Shown one piece after another: positions 45,238 to 54,443 of a stretch of DNA of 64,000 bases (positions are counted from its first letter, which is position 1; every line of letters starts with the position of its first letter). The notes beneath the pieces are model-generated. The model did no database searches and was not told the DNA's origin. It saw only the letters and a program-made list of their open reading frames with translations. A program made the translations under genes and the position numbers. This DNA is from Roseicyclus sp. (lineage in GTDB: Bacteria > Pseudomonadota > Alphaproteobacteria > Rhodobacterales > Rhodobacteraceae): NCBI GenBank assembly GCA_018401965.1, contig JAGYJU010000009.1, positions 124,001 through 188,000 on the forward strand, in the 5' to 3' direction.

Positions 45238-46821
45238 ATGACAGTGAAAATAGGCGCTCCGAAGGAGATCGAGGCGGGTGAAGCCCGGGTGGCAATGACG
45301 CCCGACAGCGCGCTCCAGCTTCAGAAACTCGGTTATGATTGCGTGGTGGAATCCGGGGCGGGCATCGCCGCGGGATTTACCGATGACGCATATCAGGCGG
45401 CAGGCGTCGAGGTGGTGAAAACCGCCGCCGCCCTGTGGAAAGCCGCCGACATCATCGCCAAGGTGCGTCCGCCGACCGCGGCAGAGGCCAAGAAATTCCG
45501 CGAGGGGCAGCTGCTCATCTCGTTCTTCTGGCCGGGCCAGAACGAAAAGATGATGGAAACCGCCAAGGCCGCGGGCACCAATGTCATCGCGATGGACATG
45601 GTGCCGCGCATCTCGCGCGCGCAGAAAATGGACGCGCTGTCGTCCATGGCCAATATCGCGGGCTACCGCGCCGTGATCGAGGCGGGCAACAATTTCGGCC
45701 GCTTCTTCACCGGCCAGGTCACGGCAGCGGGCAAGGTTCCGCCCGCCAAGGTGCTGGTCGTGGGCGCGGGTGTGGCCGGTCTTGCCGCCATCGGCACCGC
45801 CACCTCGCTGGGCGCGATCACCTATGCCTTCGACGTGCGGCCCGAAGTGGCCGAACAGATCGAATCGATGGGCGCGGAATTCGTGTTTCTCGAATTCTCT
45901 GCCGATGAATTGCCCGACGGGTCGGCGACCGGGGGCTACGCGCCGCCGCAAAGCCCGGAATTCCAGGCCAAGCAGCTTGAAAAATTCCGCGAAATCGCCC
46001 CCGAGATGGATATCGTGATCACCACCGCGCTGATCCCCGGCCGGCCTGCGCCCGTGCTCTGGACCAAGGACATGGTCGAGAGCATGAAGCCCGGATCGGT
46101 CATCATCGATCTTGCGGCGGAACGCGGCGGCAATTGCGAACTGACCAAAGCCGATGAACGCATCGTCACCGACAATGGCGTGATCATCGTGGGCTATACC
46201 GATTACCCGTCGCGCATGGCGGCGCAATCCTCCACGCTCTATTCCACCAACATCCGCCACATGATGGCCGACCTGACGCCCGGCAAGGACGGCACGGTCA
46301 ACCACAACATGGAAGATGACGTGATCCGGGGCGCCACGGCGGTCTTTGGCGGTGAAATCACCTATCCGCCGCCGCCGCCGAAAATCGCGGCCATCGCGGC
46401 CGCCCCCAAGAAAGACAAGCCCAAGGAACTGACCGCCGAAGAAAAGCGCGCCAATGAAATCGCCGCTTTCAAGGCGCAGACCAAGCAACAGGTCACGCTT
46501 CTGGCGATCGCGGGCGGCCTTGTGCTGGCCGTGGGCCTGATCGCGCCCGCCAGCTTCATGCAGCATTTCATCGTCTTCGTGCTGTCGGTCTTCATCGGCT
46601 TCCAGGTGATCTGGAACGTGGCGCATTCGCTGCACACACCGCTGATGGCGGTCACCAACGCGATTTCGTCGATCATCATCCTGGGCGCCTTGATGCAGAT
46701 CGGGTCCAGCTCGGTGTTGATCACGATCCTTGCGGCGTTGGGTATCTTCATGGCCTCCGTCAATATTTTCGGTGGCTTCCTCGTGACACGGCGCATGCTC
46801 GCCATGTTCCAGAAATCGTAA
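45238..46821 (+). CDS. pntA: NAD(P) transhydrogenase subunit alpha (fused alpha1-alpha2)
   Basis: Proton-translocating transhydrogenase moves hydride from NADH to NADP+ using the proton gradient. The 527-residue subunit combines the NAD-binding domain I (about 1-380: [57 protein letters not shown]) with a cytoplasmic linker rich in Pro/Lys. It ends in the four-helix membrane part (about 425-520). Some bacteria split these into two genes; here they are one. It starts at ATG 45238 behind GAGGGG. pntB follows after 19 bases. The ISAs1 element lies 146 bases upstream, close to or within the promoter region. Confidence 0.95.
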   Translation: MTVKIGAPKEIEAGEARVAMTPDSALQLQKLGYDCVVESGAGIAAGFTDDAYQAAGVEVVKTAAALWKAADIIAKVRPPTAAEAKKFREGQLLISFFWPGQNEKMMETAKAAGTNVIAMDMVPRISRAQKMDALSSMANIAGYRAVIEAGNNFGRFFTGQVTAAGKVPPAKVLVVGAGVAGLAAIGTATSLGAITYAFDVRPEVAEQIESMGAEFVFLEFSADELPDGSATGGYAPPQSPEFQAKQLEKFREIAPEMDIVITTALIPGRPAPVLWTKDMVESMKPGSVIIDLAAERGGNCELTKADERIVTDNGVIIVGYTDYPSRMAAQSSTLYSTNIRHMMADLTPGKDGTVNHNMEDDVIRGATAVFGGEITYPPPPPKIAAIAAAPKKDKPKELTAEEKRANEIAAFKAQTKQQVTLLAIAGGLVLAVGLIAPASFMQHFIVFVLSVFIGFQVIWNVAHSLHTPLMAVTNAISSIIILGALMQIGSSSVLITILAALGIFMASVNIFGGFLVTRRMLAMFQKS

Positions 46822-46840
46822 GCGGGCAGGGGTAGAACAC

Positions 46841-48328
46841 ATGGATTTCGGTTTCACCATTGCGGCTTACGCGGTCGCGGCTGTTCTGTTCATCCTGTCG
46901 CTGGGCGGTCTTTCGGGACAGGAAAGCGCCAAGCGCGCGGTCTGGTATGGCATCGCGGGCATGGGGCTGGCGGTCGCCGCCACCCTGATCGGCCCGGGCT
47001 CCGGCTTGTGGCTGATGTCGATCGTCCTGATCGCGGCCGGTGCTGGCGTGGGCTATCAGCTGGCCACCAAGGTGCAGATGACCCAGATGCCCGAACTTGT
47101 GGCGATCATGCATTCGCTTGTCGGTCTGGCGGCGGTCTTCGTGGGCTTCAACGCCCATATCGAACTGGGCCGCGTGGCGGGCATGCTGGGCGAGGCGGGG
47201 CTTGCCTTTCCCCAGCCGGAAGGCCCCCTGGCCGCACAGGCCTATGACCTGATCGGCACCATGTCGAATTTCGCGGCGCTTCTGGCCAAGAAAACCGCCG
47301 TCGAAGTGGGCATCCTGCGGGTCGAACTGGTTCTGGGCATCTGGATCGGTGCCGTGACCTTTACCGGGTCGGTCATCGCCTATGGCAAGCTTGCGGGCCG
47401 TGTCGACAGCGTCGCCAAGCAATTGCCGGGCGGCCATATGCTCAACGCGGGTGCGGCGGGCGCATCGCTGCTTTTGGCGGCGATGTACCTGGGCGGGTCC
47501 GGCGGCTGGACGCTGGTTTTGCTGACGCTTCTGGCGCTGTTCATCGGCTATCACCTGATCATGGGCATCGGCGGTGCCGACATGCCCGTGGTGGTGTCGA
47601 TGCTGAACAGCTATTCGGGCTGGGCGGCGGCGGCGATCGGCTTCTCGCTGGGCAATGACCTGTTGATCGTGGTCGGCGCGCTGGTCGGCTCTTCCGGGGC
47701 GATCTTGTCCTACATCATGTGCAAGGCGATGAACCGGTCCTTCGTCTCGGTCATCCTGGGTGGCTTTGGCGGTGCCAAGGGCGAACAGCAGGCGATCGAG
47801 GGCGAACAGATCGCCATCGACGCCGATGGGGTTGCGACCGCGCTCAACGATGCCGACAGCGTGGTGATCGTGCCGGGCTACGGCATGGCGGTGGCGCAAG
47901 CCCAGCAATCGGTGTCGGAACTGACCCGCAAGCTGCGCGCGGCGGGCAAGACCGTGCGCTTTGCCATCCACCCCGTCGCGGGCCGTTTGCCGGGGCACAT
48001 GAACGTGCTTTTGGCCGAGGCCAAGGTGCCCTATGACATCGTGCTGGAAATGGACGAAATCAACGATGATTTCCCCTCGACCGACGTGGTGATCGTCATC
48101 GGCTCCAACGACATCGTGAACCCGGCGGCGCAGGACGACCCCAACAGCCCCATCGCCGGGATGCCGGTGCTGGAAGTCTGGAAAGCCAAGCAGGTCTTCG
48201 TGTCCAAGCGTGGCCAGGGGACCGGCTATTCCGGTATCGAGAACCCGCTGTTCTTCAAGGAAAACACGCGGATGTTCTATGGCGATGCCAAGAAATCGCT
48301 GGATGAATTGCTGCCCAAGATCGGCTGA
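46841..48328 (+). CDS. pntB: NAD(P) transhydrogenase subunit beta
   Basis: This is the 495-residue beta subunit of the membrane transhydrogenase. The N-terminal half holds about nine membrane helices (proton channel; [13 protein letters not shown] contains the conserved His). The C-terminal half is the NADP-binding domain III with [35 protein letters not shown] and [16 protein letters not shown], followed by [16 protein letters not shown]. It is in an operon with pntA and ends at a strong terminator. It supplies NADPH. Confidence 0.96.
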   Translation: MDFGFTIAAYAVAAVLFILSLGGLSGQESAKRAVWYGIAGMGLAVAATLIGPGSGLWLMSIVLIAAGAGVGYQLATKVQMTQMPELVAIMHSLVGLAAVFVGFNAHIELGRVAGMLGEAGLAFPQPEGPLAAQAYDLIGTMSNFAALLAKKTAVEVGILRVELVLGIWIGAVTFTGSVIAYGKLAGRVDSVAKQLPGGHMLNAGAAGASLLLAAMYLGGSGGWTLVLLTLLALFIGYHLIMGIGGADMPVVVSMLNSYSGWAAAAIGFSLGNDLLIVVGALVGSSGAILSYIMCKAMNRSFVSVILGGFGGAKGEQQAIEGEQIAIDADGVATALNDADSVVIVPGYGMAVAQAQQSVSELTRKLRAAGKTVRFAIHPVAGRLPGHMNVLLAEAKVPYDIVLEMDEINDDFPSTDVVIVIGSNDIVNPAAQDDPNSPIAGMPVLEVWKAKQVFVSKRGQGTGYSGIENPLFFKENTRMFYGDAKKSLDELLPKIG

Positions 48329-48350
48329 CCGGTCGCGGCACAGAATGGAA

Positions 48351-48375
48351 AAGGCCCCCGGTTCGGGGCCTTTTT
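48351..48375 (+). terminator. Rho-independent terminator of pntAB
   Basis: Perfect 8-bp stem AAGGCCCC / GGGGCCTT with a short loop and TTTTT, 22 bases after the pntB stop. Confidence 0.92.
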
Positions 48376-48391
48376 CGTATGCGGGGGCGCT

Positions 48392-48417
48392 GTGGGGTGG
48401 GCAGATTGCCCACCCTA
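48392..48417. repeat. REP-like palindrome overlapping the hemP stop
   Basis: On the minus strand this reads GTAGGGTGGGCA-ATC-TGCCCACCC, again starting with GTAG as in the REPs at 2.5-3.2 kb but with a TGGGCA core. The first TAG of this repeat is the hemP stop codon. Confidence 0.65.
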
Positions 48418-48600
48418 CTTGGTCAAGATCAACTTGCCCGCCCGCGTGATGCGCAGCTGATAGGTCTTGTCATCCAGAACGATCAAGGCCGCCGCGTCGC
48501 CATCGGTCAGGCGGCGGGCGTCATAGACCGGCAGGCTGCGGGGGGGCAGCGTGGTGCGGCTGATCTCTGGCGTTTCGGTGATCTGTCCGTGAAAGCTCAT
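48415..48600 (-). CDS. hemP: Hemin uptake protein HemP
   Basis: This is a 61-residue HemP family protein. The conserved C-terminal pattern is RRLTDGDAAALIVLDDKTYQLRITRAGKLILTK (quoted in pieces: TYQLRITR, GKLILTK). HemP/HmuP proteins promote expression of haem receptors in several proteobacteria and are usually iron controlled. The start is ATG 48600 (MSFHGQITETP); an upstream start 15 codons earlier is open. A TTGACA box lies 59-64 bases upstream. No haem receptor or transporter is adjacent. It is convergent with pntB across a REP. Confidence 0.85.
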   Translation of the reverse strand: MSFHGQITETPEISRTTLPPRSLPVYDARRLTDGDAAALIVLDDKTYQLRITRAGKLILTK

Positions 48601-48666
48601 GGCGCGGGCTCCGCTAGGGGTGATGTTGCCCGTTAAGCCTGACAAAAAGAATCGGATATGTCAATT

Positions 48667-48685
48667 CCCGAGTCTTTCACTCGGG
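48667..48685 (-). terminator. Hairpin at the end of the HDAC-family gene
   Basis: A perfect 7-bp stem CCCGAGT-CTTTC-ACTCGGG overlaps the stop codon (48677-48679) of the deacetylase gene. It lies immediately upstream of the TTGACA of hemP, so it could separate the two same-strand units. Confidence 0.55.
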
Positions 48686-49815
48686 TAGGCGCCCCCGTGC
48701 CGCCGGTCGCCGGGCCAGTTCCGCGATCCGCTCCGCCACCTCTGCCCGCACAAGGCCGGGCCGGGGCGCATCGCGCAGGCTGGTGAACCAATGATCCGGC
48801 GGGGTGCGCCCGATTTGCGGCGGCTTGTCCCAATGCAGGCCGCGCAGCACCGCCTCCGCCGCCTGGGGCAAACGCTCCGGGATGGGCTGGCCGTTCAGCG
48901 TGGCCCAAACCCCTGTCCAGAGCCGCCCGACCGACCAGGGGTTATAGCCGCCGCCCCCAGCACCAAGAGGCGCGGACAGCCAAGCGACATCACCGCCGCC
49001 ACGAAATCCCAATGTGCGTTGTTCGACAGCGCCAGCCGCGACAGCGGGTCTTCGGCCACCGCATCGGCCCCGCATTGCAACACGATGGCATCCGGCGCGA
49101 AACCCGCCAAGGCGGGCAGGATCAGCCTGTCGCGGATCGCGGCCATTTCGGTATCGTTCAACCCGCGCGGCACCGGCAGGTTCAGGCAATTGCCCCCGCC
49201 GTCGTCCTCCAGCGCCCCGGTAAAGGGCCAGCGCTTTTCTTCATGCACCGAGATCAACAAGGTCTGCGGATCGCCCGCCAACCCATGTTGCACCCCGTCC
49301 ATGTGATGGGCGTCGATATCGACATAGGCGATGCGCGCGGCCCCTGCACGGCGCAGTGACAAGATCGACAGGACCGGGTCGTTCAGGTAGCAAAACCCGC
49401 CCGCCCGGTCGGGAAAGCCGTGATGCGTGCCGCCGCCGGGGTGATAGATCACGCCGCCCTGCGCCAGCAGCTCCCCCGCGAGCAGGGATGCCCCCGCCGC
49501 CGTGGCGGGGCGGCGGTACATCTCGGGATAGACCGGGTTGGCCACCGTTCCCAGCCCGTGCCGGTCGCGCACCGCATCGTTGACCGCCTGCGCGGCCTCT
49601 GCCGCCGCCAAGGCCGTCACATAGGCCTCCGTGTGCCAGATCGTCAGCGCCTGGGGCTTGGCCCGCGGGCTGGTGCGATACTGATCCCCGCCAAGCCAGC
49701 CCATCGCGCGCGACAGGTCCATCACCGTCGACACGCGCGGCACCCGCAAGGGATGCCATGTGCCATAGCTTGACCCGCGATATATCTCGGACCCAAGGAA
49801 AACGGGGCGCGTCAC
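48677..49815 (-). pseudogene. Histone deacetylase family protein (AcuC-like) with a one-base frameshift
   Basis: This belongs to the class II/AcuC-type zinc deacetylase family. The frame from GTG 49815 (TRPVFLGSEIYRGSSYGTWHP) holds the zinc and catalytic residues YHPGGGTHHGFP and AYVDIDAHHMDGVQ. After GCPRLLVLG it reads AAAITPGR; the expected GGGGYNPWSVGRLWTG is in the next frame and ends at 48677. One missing G in the C-run at 48954-48958 (plus strand) accounts for it; the restored product is 379 residues. The lost part includes the catalytic tyrosine of GGGGY. The start overlaps the glutathione peroxidase stop (GTGA). Confidence 0.88.
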
Positions 49816-50348
49816 GCGGGCAGCAAACCCTCGATCTCGCGGCGGATGCGGGCGCTGCCCGGCCGGGTGTTCGAGCCAAAGCTGTTGACCATCCGGCCCT
49901 CGCCATCCAGCAAGACCTTGTTGAAGTTCCACCCCGGCTCGAAGCCGTAGGTGGTGCGCAGCCAAAGGTAGAACGGATGCGCCCCCGCCCCGCGCACCGG
50001 CGTGATCGTGGTCATCGGCAAGGTGAGGTTGAAATTCACCTCGCAAAATTCCGCGACCGCGTCATCGCTGGCCAGTTCTTGCCGGAAATCATCGGATGGC
50101 ACCGCCAGAACCACCAAACCGCGTGGGCCGTAGTCTTCGTGCAGCGCCTGCAATTCGTCGTATTGCGGGGTATAGCCGCACAGCGACGCGGTATTGACCA
50201 CCAGAACCGGGCGACCGCGCCACTCGGCCATGTCATAGCTGCCACCGTCGATGGAGTCGAAGGTGAACCCCGCTTGCGCCTGCCCCATGGTTGCGTGCAG
50301 GGCAAGGGGCAGGGCGGCAAGGCTGGCAATCACGTGGCGTCGGTGCAT
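49812..50348 (-). CDS. Exported glutathione peroxidase family protein
   Basis: This is a 178-residue peroxidase with a signal peptide (HVIASLAALPLALHATMGQAQA, part; cleavage near 25). The catalytic cysteine is in NTASLCGYTPQY, where selenoenzymes have Sec, and the second motif LVVLAVPSDDF replaces the usual NQF-type segment (Gln missing). FEPGWNFNKVLLD supplies the conserved WNF-K part. It likely reduces hydroperoxides in the periplasm with a thioredoxin-like donor. Its stop overlaps the deacetylase start. It is divergent from the NUDIX gene. Confidence 0.85.
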   Translation of the reverse strand: MHRRHVIASLAALPLALHATMGQAQAGFTFDSIDGGSYDMAEWRGRPVLVVNTASLCGYTPQYDELQALHEDYGPRGLVVLAVPSDDFRQELASDDAVAEFCEVNFNLTLPMTTITPVRGAGAHPFYLWLRTTYGFEPGWNFNKVLLDGEGRMVNSFGSNTRPGSARIRREIEGLLPA

Positions 50349-50448
50349 GACGAAACATCCCAATGGTGTGGCCAACAGGTATGGCGCAGGCCGCCGCCGT
50401 CAAGCCGGGCTTGGCAAGGCCGCCCCGCCCATGCCATACCCCGGCGTC

Positions 50449-50925
50449 ATGGCTCGGAAACCAACCCTTCAGGCGCCTTTGCGCATCAATGTCGCCGCGA
50501 AACGCGAGACGCGCACGCAATTCGCCGTGCTGCCCTTTCGTGCCAAGAAGAAAGACGGCATCGAGGTGATGCTGATTTCCTCGCTCGACACCGGGCGCTG
50601 GATCATCCCCAAGGGCTGGCCGATGGATGGCATGCGCCCCGCCGAGGCCGCGGCCCAGGAAGCCTGGGAAGAAGCGGGGCTGCGGGGCCGCGTCTACGAT
50701 GACGTGCTGGGCGTCTATTCCTACGACAAATGGCTGGACGAAGAATTGTCGATCCCCTGCATCGTGCTGGTTTTCGCGCTGGAAGTGTCGCACAGCGATG
50801 CGGCCTTTCCCGAGGCGGGCAAGCGCAAGCTCAAGTGGATGAGTGTGAAGAAGGCCGCCCAACGCGTCGATGAACCGGAACTGAAACATATCATCTCCGG
50901 TTTTGATCCCGCCCGCTTGCGCTGA
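50449..50925 (+). CDS. NUDIX hydrolase
   Basis: This is a 158-residue NUDIX protein. The Nudix box is present as GWPMDGMRPAEAAAQEAWEEAG with the required Glu residues (AQEAWEEAG). The surrounding sequence (GRWIIPKGWP, VYSYDKWLDEELSIPCIVLVF) resembles the diphosphoinositol-polyphosphate/diadenosine polyphosphate hydrolase group found in Rhodobacterales. Substrate unknown. The start is the ATG at 50449 (MARKPTLQAP); another ATG lies six codons upstream. It precedes DUF1178 in the same orientation. Confidence 0.85.
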   Translation: MARKPTLQAPLRINVAAKRETRTQFAVLPFRAKKKDGIEVMLISSLDTGRWIIPKGWPMDGMRPAEAAAQEAWEEAGLRGRVYDDVLGVYSYDKWLDEELSIPCIVLVFALEVSHSDAAFPEAGKRKLKWMSVKKAAQRVDEPELKHIISGFDPARLR

Positions 50926-50993
50926 TGCGTCGATGACACTTTCATGACAGCCCGGCTTGACCCCTGCCAGAAACTGCATATTTCCCGACCATC

Positions 50994-51434
50994 ATGATCC
51001 GATACGCCCTGAAATGCAGCGATGACCACAGGTTCGAAAGCTGGTTCCAATCGGCCGCTGCCTTTGACACGCTGGCCGCGAAGGGCCTTGTGTCCTGTGC
51101 CATCTGCGGATCGACCAAGGTGTCCAAGGCGCTCATGGCGCCGCGCGTGTCGGGCGCGGATGTGGTGGCCGAACCGGCCCCGCCACCCGCGCGCCCCCTG
51201 TCGGAGCCAAGCCACCCCGCCGAACAGATGCTGCGCGCGCTGCGCGACCACATTGCCAAGACCTCGACCTATGTCGGGGGCCGTTTCGCGGATGAGGCGC
51301 GCGCCATGCACCTGGGCGAGGCCAAGGAACGCCCGATCCACGGCGAGGCCACCCTGCCAGAGGCGCGCGCCCTGATCGAAGACGGCATTCCCATCGCGCC
51401 CCTGCCGATCCTGCCGCCCGACAAGACCAACTAG
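50994..51434 (+). CDS. DUF1178 family protein
   Basis: This is a 146-residue protein of the DUF1178 family: N-terminus MIRYALKCSDDHRFESWF, a CxxC-type knuckle SCAICGSTKVSKALMAPRV, and the conserved C-terminal YVGGRFADEARAMHLGEAKERPIHGEAT (quoted in pieces). The cysteines C8/C36/C39 could bind a metal. Function unknown; it is widely conserved in alphaproteobacteria. Its stop shares the palindrome CTAG with the stop of the convergent glycosyltransferase gene. Confidence 0.88.
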   Translation: MIRYALKCSDDHRFESWFQSAAAFDTLAAKGLVSCAICGSTKVSKALMAPRVSGADVVAEPAPPPARPLSEPSHPAEQMLRALRDHIAKTSTYVGGRFADEARAMHLGEAKERPIHGEATLPEARALIEDGIPIAPLPILPPDKTN

Positions 51435-52642
51435 CCAAGGCCTGAGGGCGTGATGCCCATGGCGCGCAATTCCTGCGCCTCGCGGGTGTCGCGCGCGGTT
51501 TCCAGCGCGCCCACCGAATGCGCCACGATCTGCGCGATCGCCGCATCGGGCAGACCTTGCGCGCGCAGCTCGGCCACCCGTTTTTTACCCTCTGGCGCAA
51601 GCGGCTGCACGAACAAGAGCTGGTCCAGATCGGCGTAATCCACCGCCCCCGCCCGGGCCAGCTCCGCCATCCGCGCTGCATGGCCGGGCCGGGCGCACAG
51701 CGCCGCAAGCCGGGCCCGGTGCCAATCGCAACTGTCCTGTAGCAACCGCTTCAGCGTCGCATCCTGAAGCCAGCCCGCCACCTCGCCCGCCACCTTGCCC
51801 GCCCAAATCGACAGGCCGGGCCGGGCCAATTCGTTGCGGTCGAAGATGGCGAAATAGGTTGCATCGTATTTGTCCGGCTTCAGGTTCACATTTCCCCGGT
51901 CCGCCCGTAGCAGATAGGCTTGGGCGCTTTGCACCGCGAAATGCGCCACCTCTGCCAGTGCGTAGCCCACCGTCGCCGCCGACCCGCGCCACCCGTCTTG
52001 CAGGAAAGAGGGCGGCATCGGCACGCCCGACCCGTTGACCCAGGCCCGCGCCAGCAGAACCGCCCGGGCCGCACCGTCGCGGTGCGCAGCCCGGACCGTG
52101 GGCCGGTGAATGCCCAGCTTGATGCCGTCAAAGGGCCGGAACAACGTCTTGACCCCCCAACCGCGCCGAAACCCATCGGGCGCGCCACGGGTGAATTGCG
52201 CCAGAACCGGATCGGGCGACCAATCCGTGATCCCGTTCGATCCCATGATCCGCCAATTGACCACCACCCCGTCCGTCCCTGCGGGGCAGGCAGCCAGAAG
52301 CGCGGGCAGGGTGCCATCGCCCGTCTTGATGTGCAGGAATTCATCGGCGTCCATCACCATCACCCAATCGGCGGCAAGGATCGCGGGCGTCTGTTCCGCA
52401 AGGCTCAGCGCATGGGGCTGGGGCTTTTTGCCCTGTGGCACCGCGTTGCGGCGATGCTGGCACAGGCCCATCGCCGCCAACCGGTCGAGCATCGCGTCGG
52501 TCCCGTCGCGGCAGTCGTTGCTGAACACCCAGACCGCGTCGAAGCCGATCAACCGGTGATAGGCCAGCCATTCCAACAGGCGCGGGCCTTCGTCCTTCAT
52601 CATCGACACAAGGCTGACCCCTTGCCCCTTGGGGCCCGCCAT
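51431..52642 (-). CDS. Glycosyltransferase family 2-like protein (DUF4422/GT92-like fold)
   Basis: This is a 403-residue predicted glycosyltransferase. The GT-A core has LVSMMKDEGPRLLEWLAYHRLIGFD (pieces), FSNDCRDGTDAMLDRL and the metal-binding DxDEF in VMVMDADEFLHI. The C-terminal half is helical (about 290-400, HRARLAALC, DYADLDQLLF). No membrane segment. It lies at the end of a minus-strand cluster of three glycosyltransferase-like genes with gaps of 2 and 8 bases, presumably an envelope or capsular polysaccharide unit. Acceptor and sugar unknown. Confidence 0.82.
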   Translation of the reverse strand: MAGPKGQGVSLVSMMKDEGPRLLEWLAYHRLIGFDAVWVFSNDCRDGTDAMLDRLAAMGLCQHRRNAVPQGKKPQPHALSLAEQTPAILAADWVMVMDADEFLHIKTGDGTLPALLAACPAGTDGVVVNWRIMGSNGITDWSPDPVLAQFTRGAPDGFRRGWGVKTLFRPFDGIKLGIHRPTVRAAHRDGAARAVLLARAWVNGSGVPMPPSFLQDGWRGSAATVGYALAEVAHFAVQSAQAYLLRADRGNVNLKPDKYDATYFAIFDRNELARPGLSIWAGKVAGEVAGWLQDATLKRLLQDSCDWHRARLAALCARPGHAARMAELARAGAVDYADLDQLLFVQPLAPEGKKRVAELRAQGLPDAAIAQIVAHSVGALETARDTREAQELRAMGITPSGLG

Positions 52643-52644
52643 GG

Positions 52645-54435
52645 TCAGGCCAGCCCGTGGAAGCGGTCGGGAATGCGGATCGGGATACCCCGGTTGGTTG
52701 CCAGCGGATGTCGCGCGCGGCGCGGGCAGATCGCGGGGCTGCCATCCTTTTCGACCTGGAATTCCGCCAGCGCGATATCCAGCGCCTGGTCATAGGCCAG
52801 GACACTGCCCAGACCGGCATCGCTGATCCCGCTGGCGCGTGCCGCGGCATGTTGCACGAAGGAGGGATGCTGCCCGTCGCCCCCGCGCGCGGCATGGCGT
52901 TCGGCCATCACGCCCGCATCGGCCAGTGCCAGGTGGAGCAACAGGAATTGCGGGTCCATCCGCACCGTGCGCCCGATCAGCCGGTGCCCGCCGCTTGACC
53001 ATTGCGCCCAGCGTGAAATCGCGAAGGGCTTGGAATAGGCCTGGCTGACAAACCCGTGCCCGCGTTGACCAAGAACCGGCTGACTGCGGTCCAAGGTGCC
53101 GGTTTCTCTGGCGGCCTGCACCATGTCGACGCCCACGGCAAAGGCATAGCCGGTGTCGTCCATCGTGCAAAGCGCGGCTTCCCAATCCTGCCCAAGCGCC
53201 GGGTCAAGGGCCAGGTATTCATCCACGTCCATCCGCAGCACGTAGCGATACCTGGAGCGCAGCCGGTTGGCATGTTGCGACATCTCGGTGGCCATGAACT
53301 TGTCATTGCTCAGCCGTTCGCGGGGTGCCCCGGTGATCACCTCGACCTGCAGCCCGGTCAGGTCCACATCCGGCACCCAGTCTTCGCCATCGATCACCAC
53401 GAGAAGGTTTTCCCGACCCACCAGCGCGCCGTAATGCGCGATCCATTTCTCGAGGAAGAACCCTTCGTGGCGCACATGCGTGACCGCGCCCATCAAGGCC
53501 TTGTGGCCATCCTGCACCGTGGGGGCCGCCAGCGGTTCGGCGGGCACAATGCCCTCGGGCAGGGCGGCATCGAAAATCCGCCTGACGCGCTTGACGCCCA
53601 CCTGCGATTGCAGCGCGCCATAGCCGCGACCGGCAAGCCCGGCCTCGCTCAACACCTCCCACTTGCGGTAATGCACCGCCGTGATGGGCCGCTTTGCCGG
53701 AAAGGGCCGCCCGCGCAGCCGCCCGCCAAGGATGAAATGATCATCCTCGGCCAGCGCGTTCCACGCCAGCCCCGCCCGCGCAATCGCCACCGGAAGGGTC
53801 ATCTGGTCGAGATAGGGCCGCCGAAACGGCGCCAGGCTGTCGATCCGGTCCACGACCTGGGCCGTGTCCATCCAGGTCTGGGCAAAGCTCTCGCCCGTGG
53901 CCGTGCGATGCGTTTCGGGAAACAGCACGAAGCCCGATGAAAAATACGGCACCACCGGCCTGCGCCAATCGCGCATCAGCATGATCCGGTCTTCTGGCAC
54001 GGGCATGTCGAAGGCGCCGTAGACGGTTTCCCACAACCCTTCGGGCTTCCACTGGATCGAGGCGGCGGGCGAACAGGTCACATGCCCCGGGACGAGGAAC
54101 CGCCCGATGTCATGGGGCTGCATCACCAGGATGTCGCTGTCCATGAACCCGCCCCAGTCGGTGTCGCGCGGCTGTTGGCAGGCGATGATCTTGTTGCCAT
54201 GCGGATAGGCCGGGTCAAACACCCCCTCGGTCAGCATCGGCCGCAGCTCGCAGCGCATCCGCCGCAGGGTTTCAATGGCGGCGGGGTCCACCTCGGACAT
54301 GCGGTGGGCCGGGCAATAGCCCACCAAGTCCACCTCTTGCCCCAGATGCTGCCGGATCGATCCGGCAAGATAGCAGGCGAGGTATTGATAGCTCGGCGGC
54401 TCCACCACGAAAAACAGCGTCAGCGACGGGGCCAT
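52645..54435 (-). CDS. Two-domain glycosyltransferase
   Basis: This is a 596-residue protein with two glycosyltransferase-like halves. Residues 1-290 start LTLFFVVEPPSYQYLACYLAGS and carry DTDWGGFMDSDILVMQ, a DxD-type motif. Residues 310-596 form a GT2-like domain (THVRHEGFFLEKWIAHYGAL, DGEDWVPD, YVLRMDVDEYLALDP) like the one encoded by the neighbouring gene. The fusion suggests two linked transfers or a duplicated module. The start is ATG 54435 (MAPSLTLFF); the longer frame upstream overlaps the next gene. Acceptor unknown. Confidence 0.8.
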   Translation of the reverse strand: MAPSLTLFFVVEPPSYQYLACYLAGSIRQHLGQEVDLVGYCPAHRMSEVDPAAIETLRRMRCELRPMLTEGVFDPAYPHGNKIIACQQPRDTDWGGFMDSDILVMQPHDIGRFLVPGHVTCSPAASIQWKPEGLWETVYGAFDMPVPEDRIMLMRDWRRPVVPYFSSGFVLFPETHRTATGESFAQTWMDTAQVVDRIDSLAPFRRPYLDQMTLPVAIARAGLAWNALAEDDHFILGGRLRGRPFPAKRPITAVHYRKWEVLSEAGLAGRGYGALQSQVGVKRVRRIFDAALPEGIVPAEPLAAPTVQDGHKALMGAVTHVRHEGFFLEKWIAHYGALVGRENLLVVIDGEDWVPDVDLTGLQVEVITGAPRERLSNDKFMATEMSQHANRLRSRYRYVLRMDVDEYLALDPALGQDWEAALCTMDDTGYAFAVGVDMVQAARETGTLDRSQPVLGQRGHGFVSQAYSKPFAISRWAQWSSGGHRLIGRTVRMDPQFLLLHLALADAGVMAERHAARGGDGQHPSFVQHAAARASGISDAGLGSVLAYDQALDIALAEFQVEKDGSPAICPRRARHPLATNRGIPIRIPDRFHGLA

Positions 54436-54443
54436 GGCGCGCC

